Assembly (NCBI GenBank): GCA_947631665.1
Contig: CANRMF010000001.1
Coordinates: 1-64,000 of the forward strand
Reading direction: 5' to 3'
Source of the DNA: an uncultured Lachnospiraceae bacterium
GTDB taxonomy: Bacteria; Bacillota; Clostridia; Lachnospirales; Lachnospiraceae
DNA: 64,000 bases
Positions 1 through 8,663 of the stretch are shown here, piece by piece. Each line of letters opens with the position of its first letter. The stretch's first letter is position 1. The position numbers and the translations under genes are program-made. Below the pieces are notes generated by a model. The model did no database searches and was not told the origin of the DNA. It saw nothing but the letters and a program-made list of their open reading frames with translations.

Positions 1-80
1 ACTAAGCCTATTGAACAAAGATTTATTAAGTTATCAAGGTACATTTACTGTATCTAAAAGATATTATACGAGGAGGTTTT

Positions 81-458
81 ATGATGAAAAAAATCAGTAC
101 ACAGAATGCGCCGGCAGCAATCGGCCCATATTCACAGGGAATTATCACAGGAAATTTGTTTTTTTCTTCCGGTCAGATCGCATTAGATCCGGCAACGGGA
201 GAGGTTGTCGGCACAACGATTGAAGAACAGACAGAGCAGGTGATGAAAAATCTTGGCGCGGTTTTAAAAGAAGCAGGTTCTTCTTACGAGAAGACCGTTA
301 AGACCGTCTGCTTTCTTGCGGACATGGGTGATTTTGCGACATTCAATGAAATTTACGGAAAATATTTTACCGGAAAGCCGGCGAGAAGCTGCGTGGCAGT
401 AAAAACGCTTCCGAAAAACGTATTGTGCGAAGTTGAAGTCATTGCAGAAATAGCATAA
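81..458 (+). CDS. RidA family enamine/imine deaminase
   Basis: A 125-residue protein of the RidA/YjgF/UK114 family. These small cytosolic trimers hydrolyse reactive enamine/imine intermediates made by PLP enzymes such as threonine dehydratase. The family pattern is clear: the N-terminal AAIGPYSQG segment (residues about 11-19), [10 protein letters not shown] in the middle, and [14 protein letters not shown] near the C-terminus, whose Arg is the usual substrate-carboxylate ligand. Length matches the family. AGGAGG lies at 71-76, before tandem ATGs at 81 and 84; the first has good spacing. It is followed closely by the cupin gene on the same strand. Family assignment is very secure; the physiological substrate is inferred. 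Confidence 0.95.
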   Translation: MMKKISTQNAPAAIGPYSQGIITGNLFFSSGQIALDPATGEVVGTTIEEQTEQVMKNLGAVLKEAGSSYEKTVKTVCFLADMGDFATFNEIYGKYFTGKPARSCVAVKTLPKNVLCEVEVIAEIA

Positions 459-496
459 TCAATCGAATGCTTCGATTAAGAGAAAATGGAGTTTTT

Positions 497-916
497 ATGA
501 ACCAAAAGGAATTGGAAATTACCGAATATCAGGGAGAAGGCTACCTTCCTCTGATTGATTTTGAGAGCTGGCGGGTGGCGGAACTGCGTTACTGCGAGGA
601 ACTCGAAGTCGAAAATCTGAAAAGTATGCAGAAGCATAACGAGTCTGACGAGGTATTCGTGCTTTTGCAGGGAGAGTTTACGTTGTTTCTGGGAGGACAG
701 GGTGAAACGATTGGAGAGATTACAGCGGTAAAACTGGAGCCCTTAAAACTGTATAACGTCAAAAAGGGAACATTTCACACGCACACACCGGAAAAAGGTT
801 CTACGGTGCTGATTGTGGAAAACCGAAACACCTGCGACGACAATTCTCCCGAAATAGAATTAACCGGCGCGCAGAAAGCGCTGATTGAAAAGTTATATCA
901 AAAAGTAAACAGATAA
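497..916 (+). CDS. Small cupin-fold protein
   Basis: A 139-residue protein with the layout of a single-domain cupin: SDEVFVLLQGEFTLFLGG in the first half and an LYNVKKGTFHTHTPEKG segment in the second, which could supply metal-ligand histidines and a glutamate. The substrate cannot be read from sequence. Reading upstream of 497 is open to 467, but the ATG at 497 has a GGAG at about 488-491 and begins the likely protein, so I use it. It lies 38 bp after ridA and ends at a hairpin, so ridA and this gene may form a two-gene unit. Confidence 0.75.
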   Translation: MNQKELEITEYQGEGYLPLIDFESWRVAELRYCEELEVENLKSMQKHNESDEVFVLLQGEFTLFLGGQGETIGEITAVKLEPLKLYNVKKGTFHTHTPEKGSTVLIVENRNTCDDNSPEIELTGAQKALIEKLYQKVNR

Positions 917-922
917 AAAAGC

Positions 923-957
923 GCCTGACAGATGAAAGGTTTGTCAGGCAGTCTTTT
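923..957 (+). terminator. Intrinsic terminator after the cupin gene
   Basis: An 8-bp perfect stem (GCCTGACA at 923-930 with TGTCAGGC at 942-949), an 11-base loop and a short T-rich tail up to the next gene. It closes the ridA/cupin unit just before the pseudouridine synthase gene. Confidence 0.7.
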
Positions 958-970
958 ATGAAAGGAAATT

Positions 971-1705
971 ATGCGGTTAGATCGATTTCTTGCTCATGCC
1001 GGAAAAGGCACAAGAAGCTCGGTAAAAGGCGATATCCGGAAAGGAATTGTCACAGTCAACGGCGCCGTCGTGAAGAAACCGGAATTTCAGGTAGACGAAG
1101 AAGCGGACGAAATCCGTTTTGGCGATACGAAAATCCAATACCGGAAATTTGTTTATTATATGCTGAACAAACCGGCGGGATTTGTAAGCGCCGTCAAAGA
1201 TTCACACGACAGGACGGTCATGGAACTGCTCGACAATGTTTTGACGGACGGACTGTTTCCGGTCGGAAGACTGGACAAAGATACCGAAGGACTCTTATTG
1301 ATTACCAATGACGGCGCGTTGGCGCACGAACTGCTTTCCCCTGCAAAGCATGTCCCAAAAACATACTATGCGGAACTGGACGGTGCATTGACGGAAGACG
1401 ACGTAAACCGGTTTTTGGAGGGGCTTGATATCGGGGAAAAGCGGATTACCAAACCGGCGCGGCTTGAAATTTTAACGCCAAAGACGAAGGCGTATGTGAC
1501 CGTCAGCGAGGGAAAGTTTCATCAGATTAAGCGTATGTTTCACGTCTTGGGATACAAAGTGCTTTATCTGAAACGGATAAGCATGGGAACCCTCGCGCTG
1601 GATTTTTCTTTGAGGACAGGGGAGTTCCGCGCGCTGACGGAAACGGAAATTGAGCAGTTAAGGAGCATGAAAGAAAATGCGTCAGATTACCATTACGGAA
1701 AATGA
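971..1705 (+). CDS. RsuA/RluB-family rRNA pseudouridine synthase
   Basis: A 244-residue enzyme isomerising a uridine in rRNA to pseudouridine. It has an N-terminal S4 RNA-binding domain (residues about 1-60, starting MRLDRFLAHAGKGTRSS) followed by the RsuA/RluB catalytic domain. The catalytic motif GRLDKDTEGLLLITNDG (about residues 98-114) carries the nucleophilic Asp. The late KFHQIKRMFHVLGY segment is also typical. The size fits an RsuA-like 16S enzyme better than the longer RluB, but the target position is not readable from sequence. AAAGGAA precedes the ATG. Its 3' end overlaps the next pseudouridine synthase by 29 bp, so the two are co-transcribed. Confidence 0.92.
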   Translation: MRLDRFLAHAGKGTRSSVKGDIRKGIVTVNGAVVKKPEFQVDEEADEIRFGDTKIQYRKFVYYMLNKPAGFVSAVKDSHDRTVMELLDNVLTDGLFPVGRLDKDTEGLLLITNDGALAHELLSPAKHVPKTYYAELDGALTEDDVNRFLEGLDIGEKRITKPARLEILTPKTKAYVTVSEGKFHQIKRMFHVLGYKVLYLKRISMGTLALDFSLRTGEFRALTETEIEQLRSMKENASDYHYGK

Positions 1706-2651
1706 AGCCGGACAGCGTTTTGATAAATTTCTGTTCAAATACCTGAAAGAAGCAAAAGCCGGATTTATCTACAAAATGCTGCGAAAAAAGAATATTGTCC
1801 TGAATGGAAAAAAGGCAGACGGCAAAGAAAAAATACATGAGGGAGACCTTGTAAAATTTTTTATGGCGGACGAGACGATAGAAAAATTTTGCGGCGCGCA
1901 TATGCCGGAGATTGTTCCGGAGATTGCGCTTGATATCGTCTATGAAGATCCACAGGTTTTAATTATCAACAAACCCGCAGGAATGTTGAGCCAGAAAGCG
2001 GCGGCTTCAGATATTTCAGCCAATGAATATATTCTGTCCTATTTAGTCTGCCATCAAAAAATTTCAAAACAGGAGCTTCTGACCTTCCGCCCGTCGGTCT
2101 GCAACAGATTAGACCGCAATACAAGCGGACTTTTAATCGCAGGAAAGACGTTAAGGGGGCTTCAGGTATTATCAGAACTTTTGAAAACGCGCGCGATGGA
2201 TAAATATTATCTGGCGCTTGTGGAAGGCAGGGTCAGCGAAAAAACGCATCTGCGGGGCTATCTGGTAAAAGATGAAAAAACGAATACGGTTTCTGTTTCC
2301 GAAACAGATACCGGCGGCGTTTTAATCGAAACCGAATATGAACCGATGGAACATTTTGAGCAAAGCACCTTGCTGAAAATCAAACTGATTACCGGAAAAC
2401 CGCACCAGATTCGGGCGCACTTGGCTTCCAAAAACCATGCGGTAATCGGAGATTACAAGTACGGAAACCGGACGTTAAACCGGCAGTACAAAGAACAGTT
2501 CGGACTTGGCAGCCAGCTACTTCATGCGTGGAAAATAAAATTTCATGAAATGCCGGAGGGCTTTGAGGCTTTGCGGGAAAAGGAACTGACGGCAGAACTG
2601 CCCGAATTGTTCGGTCAGATTATTGAATGGGAGAGAAAAAACGGGAGATAA
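1677..2651 (+). CDS. RluA-family pseudouridine synthase (RluC-like)
   Basis: A 324-residue pseudouridine synthase. An S4 domain (about residues 1-70) precedes the RluA catalytic domain. The motif NRLDRNTSGLLIAGKT (about residues 142-157) holds the catalytic Asp, and KPHQIRAHLASKNHAVIGD is the conserved late motif. Architecture and length resemble RluC/RluD, which modify 23S rRNA; a second RluD-type gene lies at 38806-39717. The start overlaps the preceding synthase by 29 bp; AGGAG at 1661-1665 is about 11 bases upstream. A dinucleotide gap after its stop leads straight into recU. Confidence 0.9.
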   Translation: MRQITITENEAGQRFDKFLFKYLKEAKAGFIYKMLRKKNIVLNGKKADGKEKIHEGDLVKFFMADETIEKFCGAHMPEIVPEIALDIVYEDPQVLIINKPAGMLSQKAAASDISANEYILSYLVCHQKISKQELLTFRPSVCNRLDRNTSGLLIAGKTLRGLQVLSELLKTRAMDKYYLALVEGRVSEKTHLRGYLVKDEKTNTVSVSETDTGGVLIETEYEPMEHFEQSTLLKIKLITGKPHQIRAHLASKNHAVIGDYKYGNRTLNRQYKEQFGLGSQLLHAWKIKFHEMPEGFEALREKELTAELPELFGQIIEWERKNGR

Positions 2652-2657
2652 ACAAAG

Positions 2658-3194
2658 ATGGGAACGTGGAACAGCAGAGGATTGAGAGGTTCAACCCTTG
2701 AAGATATGGTAAATATGACAAACGACGCTTACCGCGAGAGGGGACTCGGTCTGATACAGAAAATCCCGACGCCGATTACGCCTGTCAAAATTGACAAGGC
2801 ATCAAGACATATTACGCTTGCCTATTTTGATAAGCAGAGTACCGTAGATTATATCGGCGCCATTCAGGGGATACCGGTCTGTTTTGACGCGAAGGAGTGC
2901 GCGGCAAATACGTTCCCGATGATGAATATTCATGAGCATCAGGTGAAGTTTATGGAGGACTTTGAAAAGCAGGGCGGCATTTCGTTTATCCTGCTGTATT
3001 ATTCCCATCGAAACGAAACCTACTATATTCCGTTTCAGGACATCAAACGGTTTTTTGACAGAAGCGTCAGCGGCGGAAGAAAAAGTTTTACTTATGAGGA
3101 GGTCGATAAAAAATATCGTATCAACTCTGCGCCGGGCGTATTACTCCATTATCTGGAGGGAATCAATACGGATTTAAAGAGCAGAGAAGAATGA
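2658..3194 (+). CDS. recU: RecU-type Holliday junction resolvase
   Basis: A 178-residue nuclease of the RecU (penicillin-binding protein-related factor A) family, the Gram-positive Holliday junction resolvase acting with RuvAB. Visible marks are the N-terminal SRGLRGSTLEDMVNMTN helix with an acidic residue, then STVDYIGAIQGIPVCFDAKE (about residues 55-74), which holds the Asp/Glu/Lys catalytic set of the restriction-endonuclease-like fold, and HEHQVKFMEDFEKQGGISF. In bacilli recU is usually beside ponA; here it follows two pseudouridine synthases, with no PBP1. It ends 188 bp before hisZ. Confidence 0.88.
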   Translation: MGTWNSRGLRGSTLEDMVNMTNDAYRERGLGLIQKIPTPITPVKIDKASRHITLAYFDKQSTVDYIGAIQGIPVCFDAKECAANTFPMMNIHEHQVKFMEDFEKQGGISFILLYYSHRNETYYIPFQDIKRFFDRSVSGGRKSFTYEEVDKKYRINSAPGVLLHYLEGINTDLKSREE

Positions 3195-3270
3195 CTGGCT
3201 GCTTGAAACATTTAATTCCAAGTGCAAAAATCAATTCCATGCGAAAGAGGAATGATTTAAAAATAAATGT

Positions 3271-3299
3271 TTGACTTTTTAAGATGGTTATTGTATACT
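3271..3299 (+). promoter_or_regulatory. Sigma-A promoter of the his operon
   Basis: TTGACT at 3271-3276 and TATACT at 3294-3299 with a 17-base spacer, close to consensus. It sits 83 bp upstream of hisZ and directly before the TAGC-rich operator, a layout suited to repression of initiation or early elongation. Confidence 0.8.
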
Positions 3300-3311
3300 T
3301 CGTTTTAGTTT

Positions 3312-3350
3312 GTTAGCATGGTAGCATATTAGCACGCTAAAGTGCTAAAG
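3312..3350 (+). promoter_or_regulatory. TAGC-rich palindromic operator upstream of hisZ
   Basis: A cluster of TAGC/GCTA half-sites starts 13 bp after the -10 box. The core is the palindrome TTAGC-AC-GCTAA at 3329-3340, with extra half-sites TTAGCATG at 3313, TAGCATAT at 3322 and GCTAAA at 3344. The size and symmetry fit a TrpR-superfamily repressor (HisR/YerC type), known to control histidine genes in Firmicutes. The regulator is not encoded in this window, so the assignment is inferred. Confidence 0.6.
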
Positions 3351-3381
3351 CAAACGAAAATCACAAAATCAGGAGAAATCA

Positions 3382-4587
3382 ATGGATAAAGTATTATTAC
3401 ATACGCCGGAGGGCGTGCGCGATATTTACGGCAGCGAATGTACGTTAAAGTTGTCGCTGGAAAAGAAAATCAATGACGTGTTTAATCAATACGGTTATCA
3501 TAATATCCAGACGCCTACCTTTGAATTTTTTGATATTTTCAGCAAAGAGCGCGGTTCCGTCGCCTCAAAGAATTTATACAAATTTTTTGACCGCGAAGGA
3601 AATACGCTGGTGCTCAGGCCGGACGTCACCCCGTCCATCGCGCGGTTTGTCGCAAAATATTATGCCGACGTCAAAGTTCCGGTAAAACTGTGCTATAATG
3701 CGAACACATATATTAACAATTCGGAGCTGCAGGGCAAACTGAAAGAGTCCACCCAGCTCGGCTGCGAGCAGATTAACGACGATTCGGTAGAAGCGGACGC
3801 GGAAATGATTGCCCTTGTGGTGGATTCGCTCAAAGCGAGCGGTTTGAATGAATTTCTTGTGGAAATCGGACACGCCGATTTTTATAAAGGACTGCTTTTA
3901 GAGTGCGGTCTGGACGCCGATACCGAAGAAGAACTGCGGGTGCGCATTGAAAATAAAAATAATTTTGGCGTGGAGGAACTGCTCGATTCCCATGGCGTTT
4001 CGGGAGATGCAAAGGCGGCGCTTTTAAAATTGCCGTCGCTGTTTGGCTCGATTGAGGTGCTTGACACCGCAAAACAACTGACGAAAAATGAAACCGCATT
4101 GAAAGCGATTAAAAGACTTGAGGATTTGTACTCCATACTCGAAGATTATCAGGTTTCAAAATATATCAGTTTTGATCTCGGAATGGTCAGCAATTATCAG
4201 TATTACACCGGAATCATTTACAAGGCTTATACTTACGGAACAGGAAATTATATCGTTACGGGCGGACGCTACGACCGGCTGCTCGGACAGTTTGGAAAAG
4301 AGGCGCCGGCAACCGGATTTGCGGTTTATATCGACCAGATTATGCTTGCGCTCGGCGCAGATGTAAAAAACAACCATCAGGCATATGAGTATCAGGTGAT
4401 TGTGTACGAACCGGAATTTCGCAAATATGCGCTTCGGCTTGCCACCGATTTGAGAAGCGATGGAAGGAAAGTGGAGCTGATTGCAAAAAAAGCGGAGATT
4501 CCGATTGAGGAATATCAAAACTTTAAACAAAACGACGGCGCAGGCGTTGTGACTTATATTTCTGATAAAGGCGCCATCAAACTGTAA
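3382..4587 (+). CDS. hisZ: ATP phosphoribosyltransferase regulatory subunit HisZ
   Basis: A 401-residue paralogue of histidyl-tRNA synthetase that lacks aminoacylation and pairs with short HisG to make the feedback-sensitive first enzyme of histidine synthesis. Class II synthetase features are present: motif 2 [14 protein letters not shown] (about residue 77), [10 protein letters not shown] (about 273) and [12 protein letters not shown] (about 293). The absence of an anticodon-binding domain and the adjacent short hisG separate it from HisS. AGGAGA precedes the ATG. It is first in a five-gene operon behind a strong promoter and operator. Confidence 0.95.
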   Translation: MDKVLLHTPEGVRDIYGSECTLKLSLEKKINDVFNQYGYHNIQTPTFEFFDIFSKERGSVASKNLYKFFDREGNTLVLRPDVTPSIARFVAKYYADVKVPVKLCYNANTYINNSELQGKLKESTQLGCEQINDDSVEADAEMIALVVDSLKASGLNEFLVEIGHADFYKGLLLECGLDADTEEELRVRIENKNNFGVEELLDSHGVSGDAKAALLKLPSLFGSIEVLDTAKQLTKNETALKAIKRLEDLYSILEDYQVSKYISFDLGMVSNYQYYTGIIYKAYTYGTGNYIVTGGRYDRLLGQFGKEAPATGFAVYIDQIMLALGADVKNNHQAYEYQVIVYEPEFRKYALRLATDLRSDGRKVELIAKKAEIPIEEYQNFKQNDGAGVVTYISDKGAIKL

Positions 4588-4624
4588 CAATACGGCAAAA
4601 ACCATAATGGAATGGAGAGTAACT

Positions 4625-5269
4625 ATGAGATATTTAACCTTTGCGCTCGCAAAAGGACGGCTTGCCAAAACGGCGATGAAGCTGTTTGAGGAAATCGGTA
4701 TTGAATGTGAAGAAATGAAAGATGAAAAGACAAGAAAACTGATTTTCGTCAATGAGGCTTTAAAATTAAAATTTTTTCTGGCAAAAGCGAGCGATGTGCC
4801 GACTTATGTGGAATACGGAGCGGCAGATATCGGAATTGTCGGGAAAGACACCATCTTGGAAGAAGACCGGAAACTCTATGAGGTTTTGGACTTGGGCTTT
4901 GGAAAATGTAAAATGTGCGTCTGCGGGCCGGAATCCGCAAGGGATCTGCTGAAAAATCATGGCATGATCCGCGTCGCTTCCAAATATCCGAAGATTGCAA
5001 AGGATTATTTTTACAATCAGAAGCATCAGACGGTGGAGATTATTAAATTAAACGGTTCTGTGGAACTGGCGCCGATTGTCGGGCTTTCCGAAGTAATTGT
5101 AGATATTGTGGAGACCGGAACGACGCTGAAAGAAAACGGTCTTTCGGTTTTGGAGGAAGTCTGTCCGCTGTCAGCGCGCATGGTTGTCAATCAGGTCAGC
5201 ATGAAGATGGAAGATGAGAGAATCCGAAAAATCATTGCGGATATCAAAGCAGAAATTCAAAAAAATTAA
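4625..5269 (+). CDS. hisG: ATP phosphoribosyltransferase, short form
   Basis: A 214-residue catalytic subunit that joins ATP and PRPP to phosphoribosyl-ATP, step 1 of histidine synthesis. It is the short form lacking the C-terminal regulatory ACT-like domain and so depends on HisZ, encoded just upstream. Visible: the N-terminal [34 protein letters not shown], and the PRPP-binding loop [15 protein letters not shown] at about residues 159-173. An in-frame ATG exists at 4607, but the ATG at 4625 has GGAG seven bases upstream and matches the family N-terminus. Confidence 0.95.
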   Translation: MRYLTFALAKGRLAKTAMKLFEEIGIECEEMKDEKTRKLIFVNEALKLKFFLAKASDVPTYVEYGAADIGIVGKDTILEEDRKLYEVLDLGFGKCKMCVCGPESARDLLKNHGMIRVASKYPKIAKDYFYNQKHQTVEIIKLNGSVELAPIVGLSEVIVDIVETGTTLKENGLSVLEEVCPLSARMVVNQVSMKMEDERIRKIIADIKAEIQKN

Positions 5270-5287
5270 CGCAAAAGAGGTATCGTT

Positions 5288-6601
5288 ATGCGAATTATTC
5301 AGTTAGATGAAACATCAAAGAAAAATATTCTGGAGGATTTGTTAAAAAGAAGTCCGAATCATTACGACCAGTACGCCGAGAGCGTCAATGAAATTTTAAA
5401 CGGCGTAAAAGAGCAGGGAGACAGGGCGCTGTTTGATTACACGAAAAAGTTTGATCAGGCAGAAATCAATGCCGGAAATATTCAGGTGACCGATCAGGAA
5501 ATTGAGGAGGCATATGCCTCTTTGGAAAATCCGGACTTGGTTTCCGTTATCCGGCGTTCGATTAAAAATATCAGAGAATACCACGAAAAACAGAAACAGT
5601 ACAGTTGGTTCGACTCAAAGCCGGACGGTTCTATTCTGGGACAGAAAGTTACGGCGCTCTCCCGCGTGGGCGTTTATGTGCCGGGAGGAAAAGCCGCTTA
5701 TCCGTCTTCCGTTTTAATGAATGTGATTCCGGCTAAGGTTGCCGGCGTGGAGGAAATTGTTATGGTCACGCCTCCGTCAAAGGACGGAAAGGTCAATCCG
5801 AACACTTTAGTCGCCGCAAAGGAGGCAGGCGTCGACGTGATTTATAAAGTCGGCGGCGCACAGGCGATTGGTGCGCTTGCATTTGGAACGGAAAGTATTC
5901 CGAAAGTCGACAAAATCGTCGGGCCGGGAAATATCTTTGTCGCACTTGCAAAAAAAGCCGTTTTCGGCTATGTCAGTATTGACTCTGTGGCAGGGCCGAG
6001 CGAGATTTTGGTGATTGCGGACGAAACGGCAAATCCGCGCTATGTCGCCGCTGATTTACTTTCTCAGGCGGAGCATGACGAACTCGCATCTGCGATTTTG
6101 GTGACGACAAGCGAAAAACTTGCGCAGGAAGTATCCTCCTATATTGATATGTTTGTTTCCAAACTGAAGCGAAAAGCAATTCTCGAAAAATCTTTGGAAA
6201 ATTACGGATATATTCTTGTGACAAAATCCATGAGCGATGTCATTGACGTGGCAAACGACATTGCCTCCGAGCATTTGGAAATTATTACGGAAAATCCGTT
6301 TGATGTCATGACAAAAATCAAAAATGCCGGAGCCATCTTTTTGGGCGCGTACAGCTCCGAACCGCTTGGAGATTATTTTGCGGGCCCGAACCATGTCTTA
6401 CCGACGAACGGAACGGCAAAGTTTTTCTCCCCATTGGGAGTGGACGACTTTATCAAAAAATCCAGTATCATTTCTTTCTCCAGAGAGGCGCTGGCGCCGC
6501 TTTCTGACGATATTCAGAAGTTTGCCAGAGCCGAAGGGCTGACCGCACACGCAAATTCCATACGGGTGCGTTTTGAAGAACAGGATACAGATGTCAATTA
6601 A
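5288..6601 (+). CDS. hisD: Histidinol dehydrogenase
   Basis: A 437-residue zinc- and NAD-dependent enzyme that oxidises L-histidinol to histidine in the last two steps. Conserved stretches are visible in order: RVGVYVPGGKAAYPSSVLMN, VAGPSEILVIAD (about 235), LLSQAEHDELASAIL (about 258) and FAGPNHVLPTNGTAKFFSPL (about 365). The Gln-His pair in SQAEHD and the Pro-Asn-His are known zinc and catalytic elements. Length matches the family. AAAGAGG precedes the ATG and spacing from hisG is 18 bp. Confidence 0.96.
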   Translation: MRIIQLDETSKKNILEDLLKRSPNHYDQYAESVNEILNGVKEQGDRALFDYTKKFDQAEINAGNIQVTDQEIEEAYASLENPDLVSVIRRSIKNIREYHEKQKQYSWFDSKPDGSILGQKVTALSRVGVYVPGGKAAYPSSVLMNVIPAKVAGVEEIVMVTPPSKDGKVNPNTLVAAKEAGVDVIYKVGGAQAIGALAFGTESIPKVDKIVGPGNIFVALAKKAVFGYVSIDSVAGPSEILVIADETANPRYVAADLLSQAEHDELASAILVTTSEKLAQEVSSYIDMFVSKLKRKAILEKSLENYGYILVTKSMSDVIDVANDIASEHLEIITENPFDVMTKIKNAGAIFLGAYSSEPLGDYFAGPNHVLPTNGTAKFFSPLGVDDFIKKSSIISFSREALAPLSDDIQKFARAEGLTAHANSIRVRFEEQDTDVN

Positions 6602-6623
6602 ATCGGGAAAGGAGAGCGTTTTC

Positions 6624-7211
6624 ATGAGCAGAATTGGAGAATGTAAGAGAAATACTTCAGAAACCCAGATTGAGGTTTCGATTGATTTAGACGGAAGCGG
6701 ACAGGCGCAGGTGCAGACGGGAATTGGTTTTTTTGACCATATGCTGATTAGTTTTGCAAAACATGGGCTGTTCGACCTGAAAGTTTCGGTGACCGGAGAT
6801 TTGTATGTCGACTGTCACCATACGATTGAGGATACCGGAATCGCAATCGGCGTTGCGCTGAGGAAAGCGCTGGGGGATAAAAAATCCATCAGGCGCTATG
6901 GAAATACCATTCTTCCGATGGACGAAACGCTTGTGCTCTGCGCGTTGGATTTGTCCGGAAGACCGTATCTCGTATTTGATGCGGATTTTACGACAGACCG
7001 CGTGGGTTATTTTGACACCGAAATGGTCAAAGAATTTTTCCATGCGCTGACCTACACCACAGGTATGAATCTGCATATTAAAATGCTGGAATCCGGCAAC
7101 AACCATCACATGATTGAAGGAATTTTCAAGGCGTTTGCAAAAACGCTTGATCAGGCGACAATGAAGGACGGGCGGATTACAGACGTCCTGTCTACGAAAG
7201 GAACACTATAA
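6624..7211 (+). CDS. hisB: Imidazoleglycerol-phosphate dehydratase
   Basis: A 195-residue monofunctional HisB that dehydrates imidazole glycerol phosphate; no fused phosphatase domain. The manganese-binding repeats are intact: GFFDHMLISFAKHG (about residue 35), DCHHTIEDTGIAIG (about 63), FFHALTYTTGMNLHI (about 138) and GNNHHMIEGIFKAFA (about 158). A longer reading from 6573 overlaps hisD, but the ATG at 6624 has AAAGGAGAG just upstream and matches the family start. Its stop overlaps the start of hisIE (TAATG), indicating translational coupling. Confidence 0.96.
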   Translation: MSRIGECKRNTSETQIEVSIDLDGSGQAQVQTGIGFFDHMLISFAKHGLFDLKVSVTGDLYVDCHHTIEDTGIAIGVALRKALGDKKSIRRYGNTILPMDETLVLCALDLSGRPYLVFDADFTTDRVGYFDTEMVKEFFHALTYTTGMNLHIKMLESGNNHHMIEGIFKAFAKTLDQATMKDGRITDVLSTKGTL

Positions 7212-8476
7212 TGGAAAAATTAAAGTTGATACCGTCGATTTATCTTTATCAGGGACAGGCGGTGCATCAGGATACCAGAGAGATTTTGGGCAATGGCGAC
7301 GCCGTAGAAATTGCGGCGGGTTTTGCCGATCGCGGCGCGGACGAGCTGCTTGTATTTGATATCTCCGCGACAGACGCGGAACATGAAAAAAATATCAGCG
7401 CGATGATCCGTATCTGCGACGAGGCGGATATCCAAACGATTGTCGGAGGAAATATCCATCGTCTGGAAGATGTAAAAAAATATCTTTACAGCGGCGCAAA
7501 AATGACGTTTCTGGACATGTCAAAAGAAAGCAATGTGAAATTGGTGACGGAGGCATCTGAGCGCTTTGGGAAAGAAAAAATTGCGCTTTTCGTATCGAAA
7601 GAGCAGGGGGCGATTGCCGAAGACCTTCTTGCAGGCTGCTCCTTATTGATTGCAAAAGACTGCGCAGAACAAATTTCGGGACTGCCGGTACCGACGCTTG
7701 CCATCGAAAAAGAATTTTCGGCAGAAACCGCAGGTTCCCTGTCGCAGGAAAATCCGCTTTATGGCGTCTGCGGAGAAAATATGGACTTGTCCTATGACTT
7801 TTTTGCGCAGAAAGCGCAGCTTAGAGAGCAGGGAATTTCCGTCGATGCGTTTGAAGAAAAATATTCTTTTTCCGAGTTTAAAACAAATGCCGACGGAATG
7901 ATTCCGGTGATTGTACAGGATTATAAAACCGACCGGGTTTTAATGCTTGCGTATATGAATGAGCAGGCTTATTATCAGACGTTAAAGACCGGAAAAATGA
8001 CTTATTTCAGCAGAAGCAGAAATGAACTTTGGGTGAAAGGGGAAACCTCCGGCCATTACCAGTATGTAAAAGAACTGTCGATGGACTGCGACATGGATAC
8101 CATGCTTGCAAAAGTACGTCAGATTGGCGTACCATGCCATACCGGCGCTGAAACCTGCTTTTTCAATGAACTGGTGAAAAAGGAATATGACAACACCAAT
8201 CCGATGAAGGTTTTTGAGGACGTCTATCAGGTGATTTTAGACCGCAAGGAGCACCCGAAAGAGGGTTCTTATACCAATTATCTTTTTGATAAGGGGATTG
8301 ACAAGATTTTGAAAAAGGTCGGAGAGGAGGCAACTGAAATTGTGATTGCCGCCAAAAATCCGGATCCGCAGGAAATCAAATATGAAATTTCCGACTTCCT
8401 TTATCATGTCATGGTTTTAATGGCGGAGAAGGGCGTTTCTTGGAGTGAAATTACAAAGGAACTTTCCAGAAGATAA
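7211..8476 (+). CDS. hisIE: HisIE with an N-terminal degenerate HisF-like domain
   Basis: A 421-residue multidomain protein. The C-terminal half is a standard HisIE: a phosphoribosyl-AMP cyclohydrolase (about residues 215-315, with MLAYMNEQAYYQTLKTGK, CDMDTML and PCHTGAETCFF zinc/metal residues) and a phosphoribosyl-ATP pyrophosphatase (about 325-421, VGEEATEIVIAAK). The first ~190 residues resemble the first half of a HisA/HisF barrel (IPSIYLYQGQAVH, ADRGADELLVFDISA, IQTIVGGNIHRLEDVKKYL), but the catalytic Asp expected near the first strand is absent and the second half does not look like a complete barrel. hisA, hisF, hisH and hisC are not here. ATG overlaps the hisB stop by one base. Confidence 0.9.
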   Translation: MEKLKLIPSIYLYQGQAVHQDTREILGNGDAVEIAAGFADRGADELLVFDISATDAEHEKNISAMIRICDEADIQTIVGGNIHRLEDVKKYLYSGAKMTFLDMSKESNVKLVTEASERFGKEKIALFVSKEQGAIAEDLLAGCSLLIAKDCAEQISGLPVPTLAIEKEFSAETAGSLSQENPLYGVCGENMDLSYDFFAQKAQLREQGISVDAFEEKYSFSEFKTNADGMIPVIVQDYKTDRVLMLAYMNEQAYYQTLKTGKMTYFSRSRNELWVKGETSGHYQYVKELSMDCDMDTMLAKVRQIGVPCHTGAETCFFNELVKKEYDNTNPMKVFEDVYQVILDRKEHPKEGSYTNYLFDKGIDKILKKVGEEATEIVIAAKNPDPQEIKYEISDFLYHVMVLMAEKGVSWSEITKELSRR

Positions 8477-8492
8477 CGATGCTTCTATAATG

Positions 8493-8535
8493 AAAACCTC
8501 TAAACAGTAACATACACTGTTTGGAGGTTTTTATT
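8493..8535 (+). terminator. Terminator of the his operon
   Basis: A long stem in which AACCTCTAAACAGT (from about 8495) pairs with ACTGTTTGGAGGTT (up to about 8529), a short loop, and a T tail. It ends the histidine operon 20 bases after hisIE. Confidence 0.85.
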
Positions 8536-8552
8536 AAATTGGTACTTTTCCA

Positions 8553-8580
8553 GCCGCCCGAAGTGGCGGCCGTTTTTTTC
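8553..8580 (+). terminator. Second GC-rich terminator-like hairpin
   Basis: GCCGCC at 8553-8558 pairs with GGCGGC at 8565-8570 across a 6-base loop and is followed by a long T run. It lies just past the first his terminator and probably insulates the GH81 gene from read-through. Confidence 0.65.
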
Positions 8581-8663
8581 CTCTTTTTTTATAAAATGGT
8601 TTATGTTAAAATAAAAATGGTTTACGTTGTTCGGAAATAAATTTTTTTAAGTAAGGAGTGTAT

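Noticed and set aside
3329..3350. CIRCE (HrcA) operator, because TTAGCAC...GTGCTAA occurs
   Set aside because: The spacing is 6, not 9, and the outer TC/GA bases are absent; the gene downstream is hisZ, not a chaperone.
3195..3381. T-box riboswitch for the his operon
   Set aside because: The leader after the promoter is about 75 bases, too short, and shows no T-box sequence or terminator.
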